Assembly (NCBI RefSeq): GCF_013385825.1
Contig: NZ_JACAPG010000014.1
Span: forward strand, 186,001 to 250,000
DNA: 64,000 nt
Reading direction: 5' to 3'
From: Pseudomonas reactans
GTDB lineage: Bacteria; Pseudomonadota; Gammaproteobacteria; Pseudomonadales; Pseudomonadaceae
Positions 16,860 to 26,814 of the stretch are shown here, piece by piece (position 1 is the stretch's first letter; every line of letters starts with the position of its first letter). Both the position numbers and the translations under genes were made by a program. The notes beneath the pieces were generated by a model, which worked only from the letters and a program-made list of their open reading frames with translations, searched no databases and was not told the origin of the DNA.

Positions 16860-18431
16860 CTACGCCTCCCTCTGGCCGTCGAGCAGGCGCCGCAGCAGCA
16901 ACGGGTTGCCGTGCTGGAGCGCGGCAGGCAACAGTGCATCGGGAAAGTCTTGATAACACACGGGGCGCAAAAACCGTTGGATGGCCGCCGTGCCCACCGA
17001 GGTGCTGCGCGAGTCTGACGTGGCGGGGAAGGGGCCGCCATGCACCATGGCATCACAGACCTCGACACCTGTCGGCCAGCCGTTGACCAGCAGGCGACCG
17101 GCCTTGCGCTCAAGCAACGGCAGCAGGGCTTTGGCGTTTGGCAGATCGTCTGCATCCATCTGCAGAGTGGCGGTCAGTTGGCCTTCCAGGTGTTCGGAAA
17201 CCTGGTGCATCTCCTCGTCGTTGGCGCATACGACGATCAATGAGGCTGCGCCGAAGACTTCGGCTTGCAGGTGTTCATTCGCTAAAAACGCTTGAGCCTG
17301 AGTCACGAACAGGTGGGCTTGGCCTCTGTTGGGGCCTTCTGCTGGCAACCCTTTTACCGCCACCTTGGCGTGCTCGGTCAGTGCGGCCACGCCTGCATCG
17401 AAGGCACTGAAAATGCTGGGGGTTAGCATGGTCTGCGCTGCACAGTTGGGCAGCATTTCACTGGCCATGCCGATAAAGCGATCCAGTTCGGGCCCTTGTA
17501 CGGCGATCACTAATCCTGGGTTGGTGCAAAACTGCCCGGCGCCTTGGGTCAGCGACGCCACAAAGCCTTTCGCCAACGCTTCACCGCGTGTGGTGAGTGC
17601 GGCTGGAAACAGGTACACCGGATTGATCGAACTCATTTCCGCATACACCGGAATTGGCTCGGGCCGGGCCTGCGCCGCTTGGACCAATGCCACGCCACCG
17701 CTGCGCGAGCCGGTAAAACCAACCGCCTTGATGCGCGGATCGGTGACCAGCGCAATCCCCACCTCGCGGCCCGAACCGTACAGCAATGAAAACACGCCCT
17801 CAGGCAAGCCACAGGCCTTGACCGCCTGCGCCACCGCCCGGCCGACCAGCTCACTGGTGCCTGGGTGTGCGCCATGGGCCTTGACCACCACCGGGCAACC
17901 GGCGGCCAGCGCAGAGGCGGTATCGCCACCGGCCACGGAAAACGCCAGGGGGAAATTGCTCGCACCGAACACGGCCACCGGGCCCAACGCAATATGGCGC
18001 TGGCGCAGGTCTGGACGAGGCAGCGGCTGGCGTTGTGGCTCTGCAGGGTCCACCCGCACATCCAGCCATTCTCCGGCGCGTACTGTGCGGGCGAAGGTGC
18101 GCAGTTGGCCGCAGGTGCGCCCGCGTTCGCCTTGAATGCGCGCGTGGGGCAGGCCGGTTTCGGCAACGGCACGTTCGATCAGCTCCTCACCCAAGGCTTC
18201 GATGTGCGTGGCGATGGTCTCAAGAAAGGTGGCCCGAGCTTCCAGCGAGATTTCGCGATACCCATCAAACGCCGCCCACGCCAAGGCGCACGCCTGGGCC
18301 ACCTGTTCACCGTTGCCACCGTGATAGGCCGGTTCCATGGGGGTATCGGTGGCGGGATTGATCGCCCGGATCGCCGCGCGATTTCCGGAAATGAGTTGCT
18401 GACCGATCAGCATTTTGCCCGTCAGAGTCAT
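16860..18431 (-). CDS. Alpha-ketoglutarate semialdehyde (2,5-dioxovalerate) dehydrogenase
   Basis: The protein has 523 residues, the length of the NADP-type KGSADH branch. Catalytic Cys302 is in GQFCTNPG and Glu265 in VYAEMSSINP; FGASNFPLAFS and GFTGSRSGG mark the cofactor site. It oxidises alpha-ketoglutarate semialdehyde, the product of the deaminase, to 2-oxoglutarate, which enters the TCA cycle. The ATG is behind AGGACA. It lies between the DapA-like deaminase and the FAD enzyme. Confidence 0.9.
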   Translation of the reverse strand: MTLTGKMLIGQQLISGNRAAIRAINPATDTPMEPAYHGGNGEQVAQACALAWAAFDGYREISLEARATFLETIATHIEALGEELIERAVAETGLPHARIQGERGRTCGQLRTFARTVRAGEWLDVRVDPAEPQRQPLPRPDLRQRHIALGPVAVFGASNFPLAFSVAGGDTASALAAGCPVVVKAHGAHPGTSELVGRAVAQAVKACGLPEGVFSLLYGSGREVGIALVTDPRIKAVGFTGSRSGGVALVQAAQARPEPIPVYAEMSSINPVYLFPAALTTRGEALAKGFVASLTQGAGQFCTNPGLVIAVQGPELDRFIGMASEMLPNCAAQTMLTPSIFSAFDAGVAALTEHAKVAVKGLPAEGPNRGQAHLFVTQAQAFLANEHLQAEVFGAASLIVVCANDEEMHQVSEHLEGQLTATLQMDADDLPNAKALLPLLERKAGRLLVNGWPTGVEVCDAMVHGGPFPATSDSRSTSVGTAAIQRFLRPVCYQDFPDALLPAALQHGNPLLLRRLLDGQREA

Positions 18432-18491
18432 GGGATTGTCCTGGTAGAAAAGAGGTTGGCCGCTGCGAAAACCGCAGCGGCGCGCAAGGGA

Positions 18492-19439
18492 TCAGGTGAC
18501 GTTCTGTTCCGCCGACCAGTTGGCATACCACTGGCGGAACAGCGCGTACTGGTTCTCGGCATAACGGCGCTGCGCATCGCTGAGTACGTCGGTTTCATTG
18601 AAGTGCAGGGCGTAGCCTTTATCACCATTGAGCACCATCAGGTGCTTGTAATACAGGACCAGGTCGCAGCCTTCATCGAAGGACGACAGCACCGCCAGCG
18701 CCGCTTCCAGCGCACGGGCCTGGCGACGGGCCTTGGCATCGCCCTTGGCGGCTTTTTTGCTCAAGGCCACCAGTTGCAGCACTTCCCGGGGCAGGGCGTT
18801 GCCGATACCGGTGATGGCGCCAGTGGCGTTGCAGTTGACGAAACCGTGCACTACCTGAGTGTCCACGCCGACCATCAAGGTCACGTTATCGTCCTGGGAG
18901 GTGATGTGTTCGGCGGCGTAGCGCAGGTCGGCACCGCCGCCGAACTCCTTGAAGCCGATCAGGTTCGGGTGTTCGCGGCGCAGTTCGAAGAACAGGTCGG
19001 CGCGGGTGGCGAAGCCGTAGTAGGGGCTGTTGTAGATCACCGCCGGCAGATTCGGCGCGGCCTTGAGGATGGCCGAGAAGTGCGCCTTTTGCGCGGTGGC
19101 GGAGGCACCACGGGACAGCACGCGCGGAATCACCATCAGGCCATGGGCGCCGACCTTGGCGGCGTGGGCGGCATGGGCCACGGCTTCACGGCTGTTGACC
19201 GCGCCGGTGCCGACGATGGTCGGTACACCGGCGGCCACTAGGCGTGCGACGCCTTCCTGGCGTTCGGCCTCGGTGAGCAACGGCCAGTCGCCCATGGAGC
19301 CGCAGTACACCACGGCGCTCATGCCGATATCGATCAATTCCCGGCCCTTGGCGACCAGGGCGTCGAAGTCCGGTTTGCGCTCGGCGGTGCACGGGGTCAT
19401 CAGGGCGGGGATGCAGCCGGTGAAGATGTTGTCGCTCAT
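18492..19439 (-). CDS. DapA-family 4-hydroxy-1-pyrroline-2-carboxylate deaminase
   Basis: The protein has 315 residues and is a (beta/alpha)8 barrel of the dihydrodipicolinate synthase family. The Schiff-base lysine is K164 (GFKEFGG) and the proton-relay tyrosine is Y136 (IYNSPY). Next to a hydroxyproline epimerase and a KGSADH, it is the deaminase that converts the pyrroline into alpha-ketoglutarate semialdehyde and ammonia. The function is assigned from context, since the fold alone covers several aldolases and deaminases. Confidence 0.88.
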   Translation of the reverse strand: MSDNIFTGCIPALMTPCTAERKPDFDALVAKGRELIDIGMSAVVYCGSMGDWPLLTEAERQEGVARLVAAGVPTIVGTGAVNSREAVAHAAHAAKVGAHGLMVIPRVLSRGASATAQKAHFSAILKAAPNLPAVIYNSPYYGFATRADLFFELRREHPNLIGFKEFGGGADLRYAAEHITSQDDNVTLMVGVDTQVVHGFVNCNATGAITGIGNALPREVLQLVALSKKAAKGDAKARRQARALEAALAVLSSFDEGCDLVLYYKHLMVLNGDKGYALHFNETDVLSDAQRRYAENQYALFRQWYANWSAEQNVT

Positions 19440-19481
19440 TGTTCTAACTCCTTGGAACGTTCAGTAAAAACAGGGAAGGGC

Positions 19482-20408
19482 TTAGATGCCCCAGGCAAAC
19501 GGGTCGCGCTCGTCAATCAGCAAGGTGCTGTCGGCGGTCATATAGGCGCTGCCGGTGATGAAGGGCCGCACGCGCTCGCCGTCCCATTCATAGCGGCCTT
19601 CGAATTGGCTGCCGGTGATGCTGGCTTGGGTCCAGGTTTCACCGGGCTTGAGTTTTTCATCGGCGGCCAGGCAGGCCAGCTTGGCGCTGGTGCCGGTGCC
19701 GCAGGGTGAGCGGTCGTAGGCCTTGCCGGGGCACATGACGAAGTTGCGGCTGTCGGCAAGGTCGTCATCGGCGAACAGTTCGATGTGATCGATCAGTGCG
19801 CCGTCCGCGCCGTGAATGCCCTGATCCTCCAGGGCCTTGAGCATCGCCCAGGTGTAGTCGGTGAGGGCATCCACGTTGTCCATCTGCAAGCGTTGGCCAT
19901 GGTCCGACACCAGGAAAAACCAGTTGCCGCCCCAGGCGATATCGCCGTAGACCACGCCATGTCCCGGCACTTCCACCGGCACGTGTTGATGCAAGCGATA
20001 GGCGGGCACGTTGCGCAGGGTTACGCTGCCATCTTCGTGCAGCGTGGCCGCCACCGGGCCAACGGGCGTGTCGATCGTGTGCACGCCGGGCTGGATGCGC
20101 CCCAGGTGGTGCAGCGAGGCGACCAGGCCGATGGTGCCGTGGCCGCACATGCCGAGGTAACCGGCGTTATTGAAGAAGATCACGCCACAGATCGCGCCCG
20201 GCGTGACAGGCTCGCAATACAGCGCACCGACCAGTACATCGTTGCCACGCGGCTCCAGCAGGCAGGCACGGCGCCATTGATCATGCTCGGTGCGCAGGCT
20301 ATGCAGTTGATCGGCAATCGTGGCGCCGCTCAGCGCCGGGAAACCGCTCATGACCAGGCGTGTCGGTTCGCCGCCGGTGTGGGAGTCGATCACATGCAGT
20401 CGCTTCAT
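19482..20408 (-). CDS. 4-hydroxyproline 2-epimerase
   Basis: The protein has 308 residues of the proline-racemase family. It has the catalytic cysteine pair C88 (MCGHGT) and C236 (SPCGTGT), which act as the two acid/base residues. The start MKRLHVIDSHTGGEPTRLV is typical of hydroxyproline epimerases. It interconverts trans-4-hydroxy-L-proline and cis-4-hydroxy-D-proline, the first step of the pathway. A dehydratase of the same family would have Thr in place of the second Cys, so epimerase is the better call. Confidence 0.93.
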   Translation of the reverse strand: MKRLHVIDSHTGGEPTRLVMSGFPALSGATIADQLHSLRTEHDQWRRACLLEPRGNDVLVGALYCEPVTPGAICGVIFFNNAGYLGMCGHGTIGLVASLHHLGRIQPGVHTIDTPVGPVAATLHEDGSVTLRNVPAYRLHQHVPVEVPGHGVVYGDIAWGGNWFFLVSDHGQRLQMDNVDALTDYTWAMLKALEDQGIHGADGALIDHIELFADDDLADSRNFVMCPGKAYDRSPCGTGTSAKLACLAADEKLKPGETWTQASITGSQFEGRYEWDGERVRPFITGSAYMTADSTLLIDERDPFAWGI

Positions 20409-20422
20409 AAAAGGCTCCTGAA

Positions 20423-22042
20423 TCAGTAAGTCGCGGGTGTCAGCGGGGCGTGAGGTTCATCGACCGCTTCGCTTTCATCGGCTTCGTGTTCCAGCCGTAC
20501 CAGGTGAGCCGGCACGCCAGTGGCGGCGCCCCAGTAGTAAATGCCGAGTGCGCAAGCAGCGACGACAATGGTGTCGAGCGGGTGGCTGATCACGCCGATG
20601 CCGCCAAAACTGCCAAGCTTGGACAGCAGGATGGTCACCGCGTAGAAGCCGATCAGCCACGCAGACGAGCGCACTTGTTGTTTGAGGTTGATGTGCGCAG
20701 TCGGCACCCAGCGGGCGCACAGCAGGTACACCACAAACATCAGGATCTGCAGGCCGAGCAGCCAGGACACCGTGCCCCAACCGGACCAGTACACGATCAG
20801 CGCGGCGATGATGAACGACAGCGGACCCAGCACCGCCATGCCCTTCACCCGGAACGGCCGCGCCATCTGCGGGGCATTGCGACGCAGCGCGGCAACAGTC
20901 ACTGGGGCCACGGCGTAGCTGAGGATCAGCGCCGCAGACACCACATTGATCAGTGCTTCCCAGGATGGGAACGGCAAGGTCCAGAACACCGACAAACCAA
21001 AGGTCAGCCACAGTGCCGGGCGTGGAATGCCGGACTTCTCATCGATACGCGTGAAAATCTTGAAAAACGTACCGGTCTGCGCCCAGCCATACACCACACG
21101 AGGTGTGGCGTTCATGTAGATATTGCCGCAGCCACTGGGCGAGATCACCGCGTCGGCCACCACCAGGTAGGCCAACCAACCCACGCCCAGCGCCAGGGCG
21201 ATATCCCGATAAGGCAGCGCCAGTTCCTTGCTGATCCCGGCCCAGCCATTGGCGAGCATTTCCGTGGGCACGCCACCGAGGAAGGCGGTTTGCAGCAGCA
21301 CGTAGATCGCGGTCGACAACAACACCGAAAGGATCAAGGCAATTGGGATCGTGCGTTGCGGGTTCTTCACTTCACTGGCCACCGAGATGATCGGTGTCAG
21401 CCCCAGGTAGGCAAAAATCACCCCGCCGGCCGAAACCGCCATCTCGATGCCCGACAGCCCAAACGGCGCGAAACCCTGCACCTGGAAGTTCGCCGGTTTG
21501 AAGAAGGTGAACAGCACGCCAATCACCAACAGCGGCACGATGAACTTGAATACGCTGACCAGGTTATTGGCGATGGCGAAGGTCTTCACGCTGCGGTAAT
21601 TGAGCAGGAAGAACAGGCAGAGCAGGGCGAATTGCACCAGCCAACCCAGGGTGGTCGGGTCGCTGGAACCGGCCTTGGTCAGCTCCGGAAACCACGCCGC
21701 CGCGTACTGCCGCGAGGCGACCACTTCGATGGCCACCAGGCTGGAAAACGCGATCAGGGTAATGAAGCCCATCAGGTAGCCCAACAGCGGGCCATGGGAG
21801 TAGACCGGGTAGCGCACCACGCCGCCGGCACGCGGCAATGCGGCGCCCAGTTCGCAGTACACGATGCCCAGCAGCAGCACCGCGAACCCCCCGATGAGCC
21901 AGGAAATAATGCCCGCCGGGCCTGCGATTGCGGATACGTGGCTGGCTGCGAACAACCAGCCCGAACCAAAGATGGCACCCAACCCGATAAAGGTCAGGTC
22001 CATCAGGGAAAGCTGTTTCTTGAACTTGCCTTGAGCTGACAT
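20423..22042 (-). CDS. APC-family amino-acid permease (likely hydroxyproline uptake)
   Basis: The protein has about 539 residues from ATG 22042, which has GAAGG upstream; an in-frame start 45 bases further out is less likely. It has about 12-14 transmembrane segments. The N-terminus SLMDLTFIGLGAIFGSGWLF is the APC-superfamily signature helix 1. It is the first gene of the hydroxyproline operon and presumably imports hydroxyproline or proline. Confidence 0.88.
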   Translation of the reverse strand: MSAQGKFKKQLSLMDLTFIGLGAIFGSGWLFAASHVSAIAGPAGIISWLIGGFAVLLLGIVYCELGAALPRAGGVVRYPVYSHGPLLGYLMGFITLIAFSSLVAIEVVASRQYAAAWFPELTKAGSSDPTTLGWLVQFALLCLFFLLNYRSVKTFAIANNLVSVFKFIVPLLVIGVLFTFFKPANFQVQGFAPFGLSGIEMAVSAGGVIFAYLGLTPIISVASEVKNPQRTIPIALILSVLLSTAIYVLLQTAFLGGVPTEMLANGWAGISKELALPYRDIALALGVGWLAYLVVADAVISPSGCGNIYMNATPRVVYGWAQTGTFFKIFTRIDEKSGIPRPALWLTFGLSVFWTLPFPSWEALINVVSAALILSYAVAPVTVAALRRNAPQMARPFRVKGMAVLGPLSFIIAALIVYWSGWGTVSWLLGLQILMFVVYLLCARWVPTAHINLKQQVRSSAWLIGFYAVTILLSKLGSFGGIGVISHPLDTIVVAACALGIYYWGAATGVPAHLVRLEHEADESEAVDEPHAPLTPATY

Positions 22043-22228
22043 AGCGTCGCCTTCTTGTGAGTTATTGGATAGGCATGCAGTGGCCATACAGTGAACTCAT
22101 GAAGGGCGGCGCGATTGATGTTTTTTGCCGGCATCGATGACGAAATCAGCACAGTTTTGCTTGCTCGACAGGGCGCCGGGCATCGGGCAATCTGCTATCC
22201 GTCAGGCCACCAGCGGGGATCGACCGTC

Positions 22229-22987
22229 ATGATGCAGAGCGCGTTTGCGACCCTTTGCCAAGGGAGCAACCCCCAAGACCTCGAGCAGTTAGTGGGCAGT
22301 GTCGCGCAGCTATTGCCGATGCTGGACGTGATCCCCAATGCGGCGATTTTCATCAAGGACACCCAGGCCCGCTATGTGCTCGCCAACCGCACCCTGGTGC
22401 AGCGCTGCGGCCTCAAGCAGTTGCAACCGCTGCTGGGCAAGACCAGTGCCGAAGTCTTTCCCGCGCAGTTGGGACCGGGTTACACCGAGCAGGACCGGCG
22501 TGTGCTGGAGCAGGGCTTTGTGCTGGAAGATCAGCTGGAACTGCACCTGTACGGCACCCGCGAACCCGGTTGGTGTTTGACCCACAAATGGCCGTTGTAC
22601 AACCCAATGGGCGCGATCATCGGCCTGGCCGGTATCTCGGTCGACCTGCAAACCGCCAGCGAAAGCCACCCGGCGTACCAGCGACTGGCCGCCGTGGACG
22701 CGCACATTCGCGCGCACTTCAATCGTCGTGTACCCCTGGGTGAATTGACCCGGATCGCCGGAATTTCGGTGGCGCAGTTGGAGCGCTACTGCAAGCGCGT
22801 GTTCCACCTCACCCCACGGCAGATGATCCAGAAAGTGCGGCTGGAGCATGCGCACCGGCTGCTGCACACCGATTTGCCGATCACCGAAGTGGCGCTGCAA
22901 TGCGGGTATACCGACCACAGTGCGTTTACCCGCCAGTTCAAGGCGTCGACGGGGTTTACGCCGAGGCAGTATCGGCAGTTAGCCTAG
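22229..22987 (+). CDS. AraC regulator with N-terminal PAS domain (hydroxyproline operon regulator)
   Basis: The protein has about 252 residues from ATG 22229, behind GCGGGGAT. Residues about 30-140 form a PAS domain (VIPNAAIFIKDTQARYVLAN, then GKTSAEVFP, then GAIIGLAGISVDLQ). The C-terminal 100 residues form an AraC DNA-binding domain (LGELTRIAGISVAQLERYCKR and ITEVALQCGYTDHSAFTRQF). It diverges from the permease gene, the usual position for the activator of this pathway. An in-frame ATG at 22115 is possible. Confidence 0.88.
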   Translation: MMQSAFATLCQGSNPQDLEQLVGSVAQLLPMLDVIPNAAIFIKDTQARYVLANRTLVQRCGLKQLQPLLGKTSAEVFPAQLGPGYTEQDRRVLEQGFVLEDQLELHLYGTREPGWCLTHKWPLYNPMGAIIGLAGISVDLQTASESHPAYQRLAAVDAHIRAHFNRRVPLGELTRIAGISVAQLERYCKRVFHLTPRQMIQKVRLEHAHRLLHTDLPITEVALQCGYTDHSAFTRQFKASTGFTPRQYRQLA

Positions 22988-23073
22988 TCGCCCACAGTGC
23001 AATGCAACGAATGGCCCCGGTTGTGGCTCCTATGCTTACGAGCAACCTTTGGACGACAACAGGGATCAGGCAT

Positions 23074-25137
23074 ATGACGGCGGCTGAAAACAACCATGTG
23101 AACTGGCTGGTGGAACAATCGATGCTGCACGCGGCACGCCAGCGCGCCAAGCTCTATTCGGGCCAGGGCCGGTTGTGGCAGCAGCCGTACGCGCAGACGC
23201 GGCCGCGTGATGCTTCGGCCCTGTCGTCGGTGTGGTTTACCGCGTACCCGGCTTCCATAGTGACCCGCGAGGGCGGCACGGTGCTGGAGGCGCTGGGGGA
23301 TGAGGCGCTGTGGCATGCATTGTCGAAGATCGGCATCCAGGGCATTCACAATGGCCCGCTGAAGAAGTCCGGCGGCCTGAAGGGCACGCAGCACACGCCA
23401 ACTATCGATGGCAATTTCGACCGCATCAGCTTCGAGATCGACCCGGAGTTGGGCACCGAGGCGCAGTTGCAGGCGTTGACGCGCATGGCAGCGGCACACA
23501 ATGCGGTGATCATCGACGATGTGATCCCGTCCCACACCGGCAAGGGCGCAGATTTCCGCCTGGCCGAGATGGCCTATGAGGACTATCCCGGCCTGTACCA
23601 CATGGTAGAAATCCGCGAGGAGGACTGGCCATTGCTGCCCGACATCGCGGAAGGCCGTGACGCGCAGAACCTCAGTCCCGCCCAGGTCGACGCGTTGCGT
23701 GACAAACACTACATCGTCGGCCAGTTGCAGCGGGTGATCTTTTTCGAGCCCGGCGTCAAGGAAACCGACTGGAGCGCGACAGACGTGGTGCTCGGTGTAG
23801 ATGGCAAGCCGCGTCGCTGGGTGTACCTGCATTACTTCAAGGAAGGCCAGCCATCGCTGAACTGGCTGGACCCGACCTTCGCCGCACAACAGATGATCAT
23901 CGGTGATGCACTGCACGCCATCGACGTGATGGGCGCGAAGATCCTGCGCCTGGACGCCAACGGTTTTCTCGGTGTGGAGCGCAAATTGGACGGTACGGCC
24001 TGGTCCGAGAGCCATCCACTGTCGATCACCGGCAACCAGTTACTCGGCGGCGCGATTCGCAAGGCCGGCGGTTTCAGCTTTCAGGAGTTGAACCTCACTG
24101 TGGATGACATCGCTTCCATGTCCCATGGCGGTGCCGACCTGTCCTATGACTTCATCACCCGCCCGGCGTACCAGCACGCACTGCTGATGGGCGACGCCGA
24201 GTTCCTGCGCCTGATGCTGCGTGAAATGCACCGCCAGGGTATTGATCCCGGTTCGTTGATCCATGCCTTGCAGAACCACGATGAACTGACCCTGGAGCTG
24301 GTGCACTTCTGGACTCTGCACGCCCATGACACCTTTCTCTATCAGGGCCAGACCTTCCCCGGCAATATCCTGCGTGAGCACATTCGCGAACAGATGTATG
24401 AGCGTCTGGCCGGTGAGCATGCACCGTATAACCTCAAGTTCGTGACCAATGGCGTGTCGTGCACCACGGCCAGCATCATCACAGCGGCGCTTGGCATTCG
24501 TGATCTGGAGGCGATCACCGCTGCGGATATCCAGCAGATCCGCCAGATCCATTTGCTGCTGGTGATGTACAACGCCATGCAGCCTGGGGTGTTTGCCTTG
24601 TCGGGCTGGGACTTGGTGGGCGCGTTGCCGCTGGCGGCTGAAGAGGTCGAGCATCTGATGCAGGATGGCGACACACGCTGGATTCATCGCGGGGCTTATG
24701 ACCTGGTGGACCTGAACCCGGATGCGGAACTTTCGGCGGGCCATATGCCGCGTTCGAAAAGCCTCTATGGCAGCTTGAACAGCCAGTTGCAGGATCCGGA
24801 ATCCTTTGCTTCGCAACTGCAGAAAATCCTCGCGGTACGACGCGCTTACGACATCGCCGCCAGCCGCCAAATTTTAGTGCCGGAGGTTGAAAACTCGGCG
24901 TTGCTGGTGATGGTCCATGAATTACCGGCCGGCAAAGGCACGCAAATCACTGCGCTGAACTTCGGTGCTACACCCATCACCGAAACCCTGCATTTACCCG
25001 ATATCGCTGCCGGGATGGTGGTGGACATCATCAACGAGAGGGTGGAGGGCGACCTGACGGCGGAGGGCGAATTCACCATTGCCCTGGATGCCTATGAGGG
25101 GCTGGCGCTGCGGGTGGTGAGCAGTACGCCGATGTAA
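23074..25137 (+). CDS. GH13-family enzyme, trehalose-synthase-like
   Basis: The protein has 687 residues from ATG 23074. It has a full alpha-amylase superfamily catalytic set: D294 in ILRLDANGF (nucleophile), E338 in FSFQELNLT (acid/base) and D403 in LQNHDELT (transition-state stabiliser). The C-terminal domain is beta-rich. It resembles the maltose glucosyltransferase/trehalose synthase branch more than glycogen enzymes. No treS, glgE or glgB neighbours are present, so it is an orphan copy. The exact reaction is uncertain. Confidence 0.75.
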   Translation: MTAAENNHVNWLVEQSMLHAARQRAKLYSGQGRLWQQPYAQTRPRDASALSSVWFTAYPASIVTREGGTVLEALGDEALWHALSKIGIQGIHNGPLKKSGGLKGTQHTPTIDGNFDRISFEIDPELGTEAQLQALTRMAAAHNAVIIDDVIPSHTGKGADFRLAEMAYEDYPGLYHMVEIREEDWPLLPDIAEGRDAQNLSPAQVDALRDKHYIVGQLQRVIFFEPGVKETDWSATDVVLGVDGKPRRWVYLHYFKEGQPSLNWLDPTFAAQQMIIGDALHAIDVMGAKILRLDANGFLGVERKLDGTAWSESHPLSITGNQLLGGAIRKAGGFSFQELNLTVDDIASMSHGGADLSYDFITRPAYQHALLMGDAEFLRLMLREMHRQGIDPGSLIHALQNHDELTLELVHFWTLHAHDTFLYQGQTFPGNILREHIREQMYERLAGEHAPYNLKFVTNGVSCTTASIITAALGIRDLEAITAADIQQIRQIHLLLVMYNAMQPGVFALSGWDLVGALPLAAEEVEHLMQDGDTRWIHRGAYDLVDLNPDAELSAGHMPRSKSLYGSLNSQLQDPESFASQLQKILAVRRAYDIAASRQILVPEVENSALLVMVHELPAGKGTQITALNFGATPITETLHLPDIAAGMVVDIINERVEGDLTAEGEFTIALDAYEGLALRVVSSTPM

Positions 25138-25141
25138 GGGC

Positions 25142-26041
25142 TCAGGCGCCAAACACGTCCATCACACGATCAATGAAATGCCGCAATTTTGCCGTGCGCT
25201 GACGGTCTGCCGGGTAGATAAGGCTCATGGGTTTGGACGGGCCCTCGTAGTTCGGTAACACACGTACCAACTGGCCACTGGCCAAGGCTGGGGCCAATTG
25301 ATCCAGTGTGGCCATCACTAGGCCAAAGCCGGCGATAGCCGCCTTCACGTGTGCATCGGCGCTATTGACCCGTAGTCGGCTGCCTACAGATACGGGATAG
25401 CTTTTGCCATTACGGGTGAATACCCACTGTTTGTCCGTGACCCGGTCGGAAAACACATAGCCCAGGCAGGAGTGGCTGGCCAATTCGCTGGGGTGAGTCG
25501 GCGCACCGTGCGCGTCAAGATACGCCGGCGCGGCGCACACGAGCATTTGATAAGGGCGCAAAGGACGCACCACCAGGCTGGTGCTGTCATCAACGGCGGG
25601 CGCACCAATTCGAAAAGCCACTTCAACCCCTTCGGCGATCAGGTCGACGTAGCGATCAGTCAGGTCGAGGTCGATCTCCACCCGTGGGTGCGCCGCCAGG
25701 AACTGGTTGATTACCGGCATCAGGCTTTGCGCGCCGAAGTTCTGCGGCGCACTGATCTTCAGCGCGCCCACAGGGTGGGCGTGTGTCTCCAGCGCCATGG
25801 CATCCGCTGCCTCAAGGTCGGCCAGCAGACTCACGCAGCGATCGTAGTAGGCACGACCGAATTCAGTGAGTTGCTGGCGCCGGGTCGTGCGATTCAGCAG
25901 GCGCACGTTCAGGTGCTCCTCCAGATGGCCGATGTACCGCGCGACCATCTGTGCCGACATCTCCAACACGTTCGCGGCCGCGGCAAACGAGCCGGCCTCG
26001 GTGGCGGTGACGAATACCTGCATGGCACGAAATCTGTCCAC
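25142..26041 (-). CDS. LysR-family transcriptional regulator
   Basis: The protein has 299 residues. The start is GTG 26041 (an ATG six codons later is possible). The N-terminal winged helix reads MQVFVTATEAGSFAAAANVLEMSAQMVARYIGHLEEHL, the LysR DNA-binding domain. The effector domain follows with GALKISAPQNFG. It is of the CrgA-like group. It diverges from the nitroreductase gene and probably controls it. Confidence 0.9.
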   Translation of the reverse strand: MDRFRAMQVFVTATEAGSFAAAANVLEMSAQMVARYIGHLEEHLNVRLLNRTTRRQQLTEFGRAYYDRCVSLLADLEAADAMALETHAHPVGALKISAPQNFGAQSLMPVINQFLAAHPRVEIDLDLTDRYVDLIAEGVEVAFRIGAPAVDDSTSLVVRPLRPYQMLVCAAPAYLDAHGAPTHPSELASHSCLGYVFSDRVTDKQWVFTRNGKSYPVSVGSRLRVNSADAHVKAAIAGFGLVMATLDQLAPALASGQLVRVLPNYEGPSKPMSLIYPADRQRTAKLRHFIDRVMDVFGA

Positions 26042-26136
26042 TATTCACTACACTCAGTTGTTAATGTACTAATCATTGGGTCGTTTATCAGGGTTTAGGT
26101 GGTGAATAAGCTAGCATCTTTTCCAGGAGCATTCCG

Positions 26137-26814
26137 ATGACCTCTCCCGAATTCTTTCAGCACGTTGTACGAAGCCGCCGTGTCACGCGTCAGTTCTTGC
26201 CTGCGCCGCTCAGTGACCACCTGATCAACCGCGTGTTGCTGGACGCCCAGCACAGCCCCTCCAACTGCAACACCCAGCCCTGGCAGGTGCATTTGGTCAG
26301 CGGCGCGGTGCGCGACCGGTTGTCTGAGGCATTGCTGGCCGCCGACGACCGTCAGCACTACACACCGGACTTCGCATTCGATATGCAGGCCTACACCGGC
26401 GTGTATGCCCAACGCGCCCAGGACAGTGGCCGCGCACGCTACGAGGCGATTGATATCGGACGTGATGACCACGCCGCACGTTTAGCGTGCCTGCGCCACA
26501 ACCTGAAGTTCTTCGACGCGCCTCACGTGGCCTTCCTGTTTATGCCGCAGATCAGCGATTACGTACGCGCAGCCGGGGATGTCGGCATGTATGCACAAAC
26601 CTTCTTGCTGTCGTTGCAGGCGCGGGGATTGGGCGGGATTCCCCAGACATTGCTGGGGATGTATGCCGAGACGGTACGTGAGGTATTGGGGGTGAGCGGA
26701 GAATTGAAGCTGATGTTCGGGATTTCCTTCGGATACGCCGACCCGCATTCAGCGTCGAATTTTGTCGACGTAGGGCGGGTGGCGTTGACTGAAAGTGTGG
26801 TGCTACATCAATAG
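26137..26814 (+). CDS. Nitroreductase family protein
   Basis: The protein has 225 residues. FMN-binding signatures are SRRVTRQFLPAPLSDHLINR near the N-terminus, AQHSPSNCNTQPWQVHLVSG, and LGGIPQTLLGMYAETVREVL towards the C-terminus. It is a homodimeric FMN enzyme that reduces nitro-compounds or quinones with NAD(P)H. Its 3' end overlaps the end of the convergent ppk2 remnant by seven bases. Confidence 0.9.
   Translation: MTSPEFFQHVVRSRRVTRQFLPAPLSDHLINRVLLDAQHSPSNCNTQPWQVHLVSGAVRDRLSEALLAADDRQHYTPDFAFDMQAYTGVYAQRAQDSGRARYEAIDIGRDDHAARLACLRHNLKFFDAPHVAFLFMPQISDYVRAAGDVGMYAQTFLLSLQARGLGGIPQTLLGMYAETVREVLGVSGELKLMFGISFGYADPHSASNFVDVGRVALTESVVLHQ

Noticed and set aside
20450..22039. 529-codon open frame opposite the hydroxyproline permease
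   Set aside because: Its sequence is low in hydrophobic residues and rich in His/Arg/Gln, typical of the antisense shadow of a G+C-rich membrane-protein gene. The permease on the other strand is clear.
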